Shown here: positions 1 through 5,499 of the stretch, piece by piece | Position numbering within the stretch: the stretch's first letter is position 1 | Layout: each line of letters starts with the position of its first letter | DNA from: Erysipelotrichaceae bacterium | GTDB taxonomy: Bacteria > Bacillota_I > Bacilli_A > Erysipelotrichales > Erysipelotrichaceae | Direction: 5' to 3' | Length of the DNA stretch: 14,201 bases | NCBI GenBank assembly: GCA_003446295.1 | Contig: DMBB01000071.1 | Coordinates: 1 to 14,201 of the forward strand | The notes under the pieces: generated by a model | The model's database searches: none | What the model was told of the DNA's origin: nothing | The model's input: the letters and a program-made list of their open reading frames with translations, nothing else | Translations under genes and position numbers: made by a program

Positions 1-650
1 GAACGGATAACTTCCAGCATACTGGAACGTGTATAACGCATGAAGCTTGCTGTTTCAGCAAGACCCAGAACGCATGCAGGAAGAACCAGGTGATACGCAT
101 GATCACCGAGCTTGGTCCAGAAATCAGCATTGATATTCGTTGAACTGATAAATCCAAAAGTCGGGAACCATTTCAGTTCTACCGCAAAGACCTTCAGCAT
201 CAGCAATCCTGCAAAGAATGTAGGAAGCGCCAAGCCAAGCAGTGAGAATACTGTCAGGAAGTTATCAATTGCAGAGTACTGTTTTGTAGCACTGATGATG
301 CCGGCAGGAATACCGATCATCATTGCAATGATCAATGCTGTCAAAGACAGAGCAAATGTTACGCCGATGTTTTCTCCGATGACATCGATAACAGGCTTGA
401 AATGCTTGGAAGAATAGCCAAAGTTTCCATGGGCAGCCTGTACCAGCCAGTTCCAGAATTTCTGGTAAAAAGGCAGGTTCGGATCAAGTTTTTCCAGCAG
501 AGCAGCCTTGAGTTCCGGTGTCATGGTAGGGTCCATAATGTTCGAAACGATACTACCGGGCGCTTTATCTATAATAAAGAAGAGAATAAACAGAATGCCC
601 AGGAATACAGGGATGATCTGAAGGAGTCGTCTGATCACATAATTTTTCAT
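1..650 (-). CDS. OppB/DppB-like peptide ABC transporter permease, C-terminal part outside the window
   Basis: Inner-membrane permease subunit of a peptide or nickel-type ABC importer, pairing with an OppC/DppC-like partner to form the channel. The visible 216 residues start at ATG 648-650, preceded by AAGGAG six bases upstream. The N-terminus has the family form: short basic leader (MKNYVIRR), a first membrane helix at about residues 9-27, then an extracytoplasmic loop ending in the typical GNFGYS at 75-80. Hydrophobic helices follow at about 95-120 and 133-155. The frame stays open to base 1, where the sequence stops just before the EAA loop that contacts the ATPase. It lies downstream of the binding protein at 804-2486 on the same strand, separated by hairpins, so the two probably belong to one operon whose remaining subunits lie to the left. 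Opp, Dpp or App substrate class cannot be decided from this part. Confidence 0.93.
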   Translation of the reverse strand, partial: MKNYVIRRLLQIIPVFLGILFILFFIIDKAPGSIVSNIMDPTMTPELKAALLEKLDPNLPFYQKFWNWLVQAAHGNFGYSSKHFKPVIDVIGENIGVTFALSLTALIIAMMIGIPAGIISATKQYSAIDNFLTVFSLLGLALPTFFAGLLMLKVFAVELKWFPTFGFISSTNINADFWTKLGDHAYHLVLPACVLGLAETASFMRYTRSSMLEVIR

Positions 651-674
651 GTTAAGCTCCTTTCTTAAAGAAAA

Positions 675-711
675 CCCTCAAAATCCACTGAATATCAGAA
701 GATTTTCAGGG
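675..711 (-). repeat. Imperfect inverted repeat in the leader of the left-edge permease
   Basis: CCCTCAAAATC at 675-685 pairs with GATTTTCAGGG at 701-711 with one mismatch, giving an 11-base stem and a 15-base loop. It lies between the binding-protein terminator-like hairpin (731-765) and the ribosome binding site of the permease. It may be an mRNA 5' structure of the processed permease transcript. No T-run follows it, so a terminator role is unlikely. Confidence 0.4.
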
Positions 712-730
712 ATTTCTTTAAATGAACGAA

Positions 731-765
731 TCGGCAGCGCCGCCTGAGGGCAAATGCGCTGCCGA
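731..765 (-). terminator. Stem-loop after the binding-protein gene (partial terminator or mRNA-stabilising hairpin)
   Basis: TCGGCAGCGC at 731-740 and GCGCTGCCGA at 756-765 form a perfect 10-base G+C-rich stem with a 15-base loop. It begins 38 bases after the stop codon of the binding-protein gene. On the minus strand it is followed by TTCGTTCATTT, a broken T-run, so termination would be incomplete. The position between binding protein and permease suggests it sets the ratio of the two products. That role is inference. Confidence 0.65.
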
Positions 766-803
766 TGTTTGTGTTTACACTAGCAGTTCAGAATAACTGC
801 AGC

Positions 804-2486
804 TTAGTCCATAGTTACGTCTTTAATCAGGTCTGTCCAAGATGTGTAGACAGCGATGTCATCGAGGCCGTGAACGTTGTCGTTGATAGCCCAGATTTCA
901 GAACGGTAAGCTACAATCAGAGTCGGCAGAAGTTCATTCTGACGAATAGCCCATTCCTTATAGATTTCAGCACGCTTGTCCTGATCAAATTCAGCAAGGC
1001 CGAGCTTGATGAGTTCCTGAGATCTTTCATCATAGAAACCGGAAGCGTTGTATCCGCCTGCGCTGTATGCGTCATAGTCGAACAGTCCGCCTGTCGGATC
1101 CGGATCAGCACTCAGAGAGAAGCCCATTGTGTAAATGTCGAAGTCTTTTTCGCCAGGTGCAGCATCCATAGCTGTTTCTGCAACTGTGTTGAAGTCGAGA
1201 GTCTTGATGTTGAGTTCAACACCGATCTGCTTCCAGCTGTCATAAGCCATGCCGGACAGTGTTCCAGGCCATGTAGCTTCAGGATAAACCAGCCAGTCAA
1301 GAGCGAGCTTGTTGCCATCCTTATCACGGACGCCGTCGCCGTCTGTATCTTTCCAGCCAGCTTCATCAAGAAGTGCAGCTGCCTTATCGAGATCATAGTC
1401 ATAAGCATTCAGCTCATCATCACCAGGGTAAGCCCAGGATGTCTTGGAGATCGGGCACATACCGAGAGCAACCAGTTCATCGGAACCGTATTCAGCTGTC
1501 AGGAAGCTGCGGCGATCCAGTGCATAAACAAGAGCCTGACGAACTTTTACGTCTTCCAGAGTAGGTCTTGTTGTGTTGAAGCACATGAATGTGTAGCCGT
1601 TAGCCAGGTAGCTTACGAGGTGTGTTTCATCCATTTCTTCAACAGCTTCTACATTCTCGAGCTTAGCAGCAGGCTGAGCGAAGTCGATTTCCTTGTTCTG
1701 CAGTGCAGGAAGCAGAGCTTCTTCACTGACTTCCAGGAACTGAACGCCATCCAGTTTAGGAGCGTTTTCTGTATCCCAGAAGTTCTCGTTCTTAACGAGG
1801 TTGATGTACTGTTTAGCCTGTGCGGATTCGAGCTTGAACGGGCCTGTTCCCATCGGATCATTGTTCTTAGCTTCGAATTCTTCCATGCTGCTGTATTCAT
1901 AGTGAGCCTTGGACAGAACGCCGTATGTGAAGTTCTGCAGGTTAGCAGGTGAAGCAGCAACCATGTGGAATGCTACATGTGTATCGTCGATAGCTTCAAC
2001 GCTGTCATATGTAGCAGCAACACCGGAACGAGGACCTGTATAGTCAGGATCCTTCATTGTCATGTAAGTGAATACAACGTCTTCAGCTGTCATCGGTGAA
2101 CCGTCAGAGAATGTAACGTTGTCTTTCAGTGTGAATGTGTATGTGAGTTTGTCTTCTGAAAGTTCGATGGAGTCGACAATATAGCCCTCGATGTATTCAC
2201 CCTCAGGATTTGTTCTTGTCAGGCCCTGGAAGATCAGATCGTTTGCCCAACCATCATAAACGTTGCTGGACAGGATCGGATTCAGAACGATGTCGTAGCC
2301 GGAGCATCCGAATCTCAGAATCTTCGGTGAAGTGCTTTCCTCTCCGCCTGCTGCTTCAGCTGTAGCTGTAGCACCGGGAGCAGGTGTTGTTGAACCAGCG
2401 GGTGCGGAACTGCCACCGCTGCATCCTGCCAGTGCAGATACTGCGAGCAGAGAACTGAGAGCTGTTACGAAAAGTTTCTTGTTCAT
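804..2486 (-). CDS. Peptide ABC transporter substrate-binding lipoprotein (SBP_bac_5 / OppA-DppA type)
   Basis: Extracellular lipid-anchored receptor that captures peptides and delivers them to an Opp/Dpp permease. The chosen start is ATG 2484-2486 (560 residues), with GAGGGA about seven bases upstream. An in-frame ATG 48 bases earlier has no good ribosome binding site and would spoil the signal peptide. Residues 1-21 form a lipoprotein signal ending LSALAGC-style (ALAGC), with Cys22 as the lipidation site, followed by a Ser/Ala/Pro/Thr linker to about residue 54. Family features include YTFTLKDNVTFSDG near 116-129, the GTGPFKL segment at 213-219, and VRQALVYALDR at 315-325. Residues 380-391 read DTDGDGVRDKDG, an EF-hand-like DxDxDG loop that could bind calcium and is common in this family. 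It is the first gene of the left operon, followed by a hairpin and a permease. The bound substrate cannot be predicted. Confidence 0.96.
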   Translation of the reverse strand: MNKKLFVTALSSLLAVSALAGCSGGSSAPAGSTTPAPGATATAEAAGGEESTSPKILRFGCSGYDIVLNPILSSNVYDGWANDLIFQGLTRTNPEGEYIEGYIVDSIELSEDKLTYTFTLKDNVTFSDGSPMTAEDVVFTYMTMKDPDYTGPRSGVAATYDSVEAIDDTHVAFHMVAASPANLQNFTYGVLSKAHYEYSSMEEFEAKNNDPMGTGPFKLESAQAKQYINLVKNENFWDTENAPKLDGVQFLEVSEEALLPALQNKEIDFAQPAAKLENVEAVEEMDETHLVSYLANGYTFMCFNTTRPTLEDVKVRQALVYALDRRSFLTAEYGSDELVALGMCPISKTSWAYPGDDELNAYDYDLDKAAALLDEAGWKDTDGDGVRDKDGNKLALDWLVYPEATWPGTLSGMAYDSWKQIGVELNIKTLDFNTVAETAMDAAPGEKDFDIYTMGFSLSADPDPTGGLFDYDAYSAGGYNASGFYDERSQELIKLGLAEFDQDKRAEIYKEWAIRQNELLPTLIVAYRSEIWAINDNVHGLDDIAVYTSWTDLIKDVTMD

Positions 2487-2506
2487 ATCTTTCCCTCTCT
2501 TTTCAC

Positions 2507-2525
2507 TTGAACAGTCACTGTTCAA
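2507..2525. promoter_or_regulatory. 19-bp palindrome, candidate operator of the left transporter operon
   Basis: TTGAACAGTCACTGTTCAA is symmetric with 9-base arms around one central base. It lies between the -10 box (2533-2538) and the ribosome binding site of the binding-protein gene, covering roughly the transcription start and first transcribed bases. A repressor bound there would block initiation. The length and form are those of dimeric helix-turn-helix regulators such as the TetR family, but no regulator is encoded in the window. Confidence 0.6.
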
Positions 2526-2532
2526 TGAAAGC

Positions 2533-2562
2533 ATTATATATGCAGTTTCTCAGTAAAGAAAC
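2533..2562 (-). promoter_or_regulatory. Probable promoter of the left binding-protein gene
   Basis: A perfect TATAAT -10 box lies at 2538-2533 on the minus strand, about 47 bases before the start codon. The -35 region is weak: TTTCTT sits 17 bases upstream. A small inverted repeat, GTTTCT / AGAAAC (2545-2550 and 2557-2562), covers the spacer and -35 region and could bind a regulator. A poor -35 with a perfect -10 fits an activated or otherwise regulated promoter. Confidence 0.55.
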
Positions 2563-2617
2563 CCTTTTTAATTTGTTTTAAAATGTTTTTTCATGAATAA
2601 ATGCTTTTTTTACATTT

Positions 2618-2652
2618 CTTTCAAAGAATTTCCCGGGAAATCTCCTTGAAAG
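2618..2652. repeat. Two-part inverted repeat upstream of the left operon promoter
   Basis: A perfect 14-base palindrome, ATTTCCCGGGAAAT (2628-2641), is flanked by CTTTCAA at 2618-2624 and TTGAAAG at 2646-2652, giving an extended dyad of 35 bases with a small asymmetry. It lies in the gap between the terminator of the upstream operon (2699-2732) and the promoter near 2535. It could be an upstream regulatory site. No T-run follows on either strand at a terminator-like distance. Confidence 0.4.
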
Positions 2653-2698
2653 AGTACTGTTTTTATTCGATTTTTGATACAACCCTGCCGGAAAATAT

Positions 2699-2732
2699 AA
2701 AAAAGCAGCTGATTCCGTAAAATCAGACTGCT
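2699..2732 (-). terminator. Rho-independent terminator of the right peptide transporter operon
   Basis: On the minus strand AGCAGTCTGATT pairs with AATCAGCTGCT with one bulged T, the loop is TTACGG, and six T follow immediately (2704-2699). It lies 12 bases past the stop of the small membrane protein gene. This is the clearest terminator on the transporter strand and separates the two transporter operons. Confidence 0.88.
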
Positions 2733-2744
2733 GTGAAACAATTT

Positions 2745-2987
2745 TCAGAATACTCTCATGAACAGCATTCCTGCCAGAACGATCACCAGCAAAGCACCGG
2801 CACATACCGGCAGAATCGTCAGACACCCTGCCAGCATCATCGCCATCATGTCGCCTTTTTCCATTTCTTCGGCATATGACGGTTCATACAGCTTTTCTCC
2901 GCTGTATTCTTTTTTCTCAGCTTCCAGCTTTTCCTTCTGTTCCTGCTGATACCGGACCGCTCTGTCGACCTTACCCTGCCAGAACAT
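2745..2987 (-). CDS. Small membrane protein of unknown function, last gene of the right transporter operon
   Basis: Predicted 80-residue protein that I do not recognise. The first half is hydrophilic and highly charged (many Glu, Lys and Gln at 5-45, possibly helical). The second half, from about residue 46 to 80, is almost wholly hydrophobic and could be one long or two short membrane helices. The protein ends MRVF. The start ATG (2985-2987) lies two bases after the stop of the OppF/DppF-like ATPase gene, and the ribosome binding site would be the GAGAAGAAG at the end of that gene, so translation is probably coupled. A strong terminator follows 12 bases after the stop. Position and coupling argue for a real gene rather than a chance frame. 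A role as an accessory subunit of the transporter is inference. Confidence 0.72.
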   Translation of the reverse strand: MFWQGKVDRAVRYQQEQKEKLEAEKKEYSGEKLYEPSYAEEMEKGDMMAMMLAGCLTILPVCAGALLVIVLAGMLFMRVF

Positions 2988-2989
2988 CG

Positions 2990-4504
2990 TTACTTCTTCT
3001 CGATGTCAAGGCCATCCAGGAGCGGATGATGACATGCAACAAAGTGGTTCGGTTCGATCTCTGTCCATGCCGGCACAACGTGCTTGCAGATATCCGTGCA
3101 GTAGCGGCATCTCGTATGGAATTTGCAGCCCTTCGGAGGATTGACCGGAGAAGGAATGTCTCCTTCCAGGATCTGCAGTTCTTTTGAAGCATCCGGATCT
3201 GTTGTCGGGATCGCTGCGATCAGCGCCTGTGTATAAGGATGGATCGGTTTTGCGAACAGAGCCTCTGACTCTGCAAGTTCTACCATGTTTCCGAGATACA
3301 TGACACCGATCCGGTCACTGATATATTTAACGACTGAAAGGTCATGTGTGATAAACAGATAGGTCAGATCCTGTTTTTCACGCAGGTCCTGCAGAAGATT
3401 GATGATCTGCGACTGAATCGAAACGTCCAGTGCGGATACCGCTTCATCGCATACAACAAACTTCGGCTTGACCGCAAGGCTTCTTGCGATGGAAATACGC
3501 TGTCTCTGGCCGCCTGAGAACTGATGCGGGAAACGATGCAGGAAATAAGGAGCCAGTCCGCATTCATCCATGACTTTCAGAATATAGTCCTGCATGCGCG
3601 GAGAGTTTTTCGAGAACAGGTTATGCGCCATCAGACCTTCGCCGATGATCTGACCGATCGTCAGACGAGGGTTCAATGAGGAATACGGATCCTGGAACAC
3701 GATCTGCAGATCTCTTCTCAGCAGTCTGATCTCGTTGTATTCCAGACGTGCAAGATCGATGCCGTCATCTCTCAGTGCTTCGTATTTCGCAAAATCAGGC
3801 TGGTTCCGGTACTGTTCGCGAAGATCATCGATCACAGATTTGCTGGCAGCGATCTTCTCATCCAGTTCCTTCAGTTCCTTTTCATACGAATTCAGCTTCG
3901 AATCATAAGAACTCAGATTTTTGTTTCTGAACTCAGCATCTTCACGCTTTGCGCGTGTCTGAGCCTGTTCTTCACGCAGGTCACGGCGCTTTTTCGCATA
4001 TTCATACCATGTTTCATATGCCTTCCTGACCGGCGTCAGATCATCTGCCGTCATCAGGCCGCCGACGATATTGGCAACATTCAGAAGCGCATCATTGGCT
4101 TCTTTGCGGGCCTGTTCCAGCGCCGCATGCTTTTCATACTGCTCTGTTTCACTCAGACCTGCATATTCTTCTTCGAGCTTGTTTTTCTTTTCTTCCTCAA
4201 CGAAGATCTTTTCCTTCAGCTTCGGAAGATTGCGGATCGTATCAATGACATAGTTCGGAGCGATATCATCCAGTGTTCTGCCATAGTACATCGTTCTTCC
4301 GTCTGTCTGTTTGTAAAGCTGCAGGATCGTACGTCCGAACGTGCTCTTGCCGCAGCCGGATTCACCGACCAGACCGAAGACTTCACCCTCATAGATATCC
4401 AGAGAGATTCCGTCATTCGCTTTTACAAATGCACCCTTTTTCTTCAGCGGGAACCACTGTTTTAAATTTGTGATCCTGAGAAGGACTTTTCTCTCCTCAG
4501 CCAT
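2990..4504 (-). CDS. OppF/DppF-like peptide ABC transporter ATPase with long charged insertion
   Basis: Second ATP-binding subunit of the peptide importer, acting on the cytoplasmic face with the OppD/DppD-like partner. The start is ATG 4502-4504 (504 residues), with GGAGGTG six bases upstream inside the end of the preceding gene, which it overlaps by 8 bases. Walker A GESGCGKST is at 47-55, Q-loop Gln271 in VFQDP, signature FSGGQ at 329-333, Walker B ending in Asp353-Glu354, and the H-loop His387. The C-terminal oligopeptide-transporter domain has Cys460, Cys466, Cys473 and Cys491 (plus Cys469), matching the arrangement known to hold an Fe-S cluster in some Dpp ATPases. Family members usually have about 320-350 residues. 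The extra length is a block at about 84-256 between Walker A and the Q-loop. All catalytic motifs are intact, so it should be active. Confidence 0.95.
   Translation of the reverse strand: MAEERKVLLRITNLKQWFPLKKKGAFVKANDGISLDIYEGEVFGLVGESGCGKSTFGRTILQLYKQTDGRTMYYGRTLDDIAPNYVIDTIRNLPKLKEKIFVEEEKKNKLEEEYAGLSETEQYEKHAALEQARKEANDALLNVANIVGGLMTADDLTPVRKAYETWYEYAKKRRDLREEQAQTRAKREDAEFRNKNLSSYDSKLNSYEKELKELDEKIAASKSVIDDLREQYRNQPDFAKYEALRDDGIDLARLEYNEIRLLRRDLQIVFQDPYSSLNPRLTIGQIIGEGLMAHNLFSKNSPRMQDYILKVMDECGLAPYFLHRFPHQFSGGQRQRISIARSLAVKPKFVVCDEAVSALDVSIQSQIINLLQDLREKQDLTYLFITHDLSVVKYISDRIGVMYLGNMVELAESEALFAKPIHPYTQALIAAIPTTDPDASKELQILEGDIPSPVNPPKGCKFHTRCRYCTDICKHVVPAWTEIEPNHFVACHHPLLDGLDIEKK
3737..4255 (-). 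other. Coiled-coil-like insertion in the OppF/DppF-like ATPase (residues ~84-256)
   Basis: About 173 residues are inserted after the GRTLDDIAP segment and before NEIRLLRRDLQIVFQDP, which together would be continuous in a normal family member. The block is rich in Glu, Lys, Arg, Gln and Ala and has two charged helical stretches (about 92-142 and 160-232) around a less charged part with NIVGGLMTADDL near 145-156. This looks like an antiparallel helical hairpin projecting from the nucleotide-binding domain. Boundaries are by eye against remembered family sequences, and the structure is inferred from composition. Confidence 0.75.
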
Positions 4505-5483
4505 GGCGCACCTCCATATCCGGATAGAAGCACCGGATCTGCTGGTTATCATTTACACGTACCAGCTTCGGTTCTTCCTGAAGGCACTTTTCCGTCGCGT
4601 ATTTGCAGCGCGGCGCAAATTTGCAGCCCTTCGGAAGATCAAGCGGATGCGGTACAGCACCCGGGATCGATTCCAGACGTTCATTCGGTTTTGAATTCAG
4701 ACGCGGAATGGAACGGAACAATCCTTCCGTATACGGATGCTGGAACTGCGGATTGGAGAAGATCGTTCTTGCCGGAGACATTTCTACGACCTGGCCGCAG
4801 TACATGACAGCTACGTCATCCGCCATCTGATTGATGACGCCGAGGTCATGGGTGATAAACAGGATCGATGTGCCCTTTTCCTTTTTCAGGTCATTCATCA
4901 GACGCAGGATCTGAGCCTGAATCGTAACGTCGAGCGCTGTCGTCGGCTCATCGGCAATCAGAAGCTTCGGACGGCAGGCAAGTGCCATGGCGATCATGAC
5001 ACGCTGGCGCATACCGCCGGAAAGCTGATGCGGATACTGCTTCAGAACAACTTCCGGATTCGGGATCTTGACATCCGCTAGCATTTCCAGCGCTTTGGCG
5101 GATGCTTCCTGTTTATTCATGCCCTGATGGATCATGAACGGTTCCGAGACCTGACGCTCGATCGTAAAGATCGGGTTCAGTGATGTCATCGGTTCCTGGA
5201 ATATGACCGAGATCGCGTTGCCGCGGATCTTGTACATTTCATTCAGAGAGATCTTTGTCAGATCCTGTCCGTCGAACATGATCGTACCGCTGTCGATCCA
5301 TCCGTTTGCGTCAAGCAGACGCAGAATGCTCATAGCCGATACTGATTTGCCGGAGCCTGATTCGCCGACCAGGCCGAGTGTCTTTCCTGCTTCTACGGAA
5401 TAGGACACGTCGTTGACAGCCTTTACAGTTCCGCGTTTTGTATGAAAGAAGGTATGGAGATTATTTACTTCTAGCAAAGCCAT
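4497..5483 (-). CDS. OppD/DppD-like peptide ABC transporter ATPase
   Basis: First ATP-binding subunit of the peptide importer; hydrolyses ATP in the cytoplasm to drive uptake. The start is ATG 5481-5483 (328 residues), with GGAGGAGGG five bases upstream, 16 bases after the stop of the permease gene. Motifs in order: Walker A GESGSGKS at 40-47, Q-loop Gln96 in FQEP, signature LSGGM at 154-158, Walker B LLIADEP with Asp178-Glu179, and H-loop His212. The C-terminal oligopeptide domain has Cys287, Cys293, Cys300 and Cys318 in the GCxFxxRC...C...C pattern known to coordinate a [4Fe-4S] cluster in characterised dipeptide transporter ATPases. Length is normal for the family and no insertion is present, unlike its partner. 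Its last 8 bases overlap the start of the OppF/DppF-like gene, so the two are translationally coupled. Confidence 0.96.
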   Translation of the reverse strand: MALLEVNNLHTFFHTKRGTVKAVNDVSYSVEAGKTLGLVGESGSGKSVSAMSILRLLDANGWIDSGTIMFDGQDLTKISLNEMYKIRGNAISVIFQEPMTSLNPIFTIERQVSEPFMIHQGMNKQEASAKALEMLADVKIPNPEVVLKQYPHQLSGGMRQRVMIAMALACRPKLLIADEPTTALDVTIQAQILRLMNDLKKEKGTSILFITHDLGVINQMADDVAVMYCGQVVEMSPARTIFSNPQFQHPYTEGLFRSIPRLNSKPNERLESIPGAVPHPLDLPKGCKFAPRCKYATEKCLQEEPKLVRVNDNQQIRCFYPDMEVRHG

Positions 5484-5499
5484 TCTGTCCCTCCTCCTT

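Noticed and set aside
765..1952. Long open frame on the plus strand (395 codons) opposite the left binding-protein gene
   Set aside because: Same reasoning: a shadow of the binding-protein gene with unnatural composition and no start signals.
2487..2534. Upstream in-frame start for the left binding protein, with similar upstream extensions for the other binding protein (to 10548), the OppF/DppF-like ATPase (to 4552) and the OppD/DppD-like ATPase (to 5534)
   Set aside because: In each case the downstream ATG has a strong ribosome binding site and gives the correct signal peptide or family N-terminus. The extensions run over promoter elements or deep into the preceding gene.
2627..2642. Resemblance of the ATTTCCCGGGAAAT palindrome to a CodY box
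   Set aside because: The CodY consensus has an odd centre and T/A-rich arms. Here the centre is even and G+C-rich, so I did not assign it.
2578..2826. 82-codon minus-strand frame overlapping the small membrane protein gene
   Set aside because: It runs through the strong terminator at 2699-2732 and the inverted repeat at 2618-2652, lacks a ribosome binding site and overlaps a better-supported gene in another frame.
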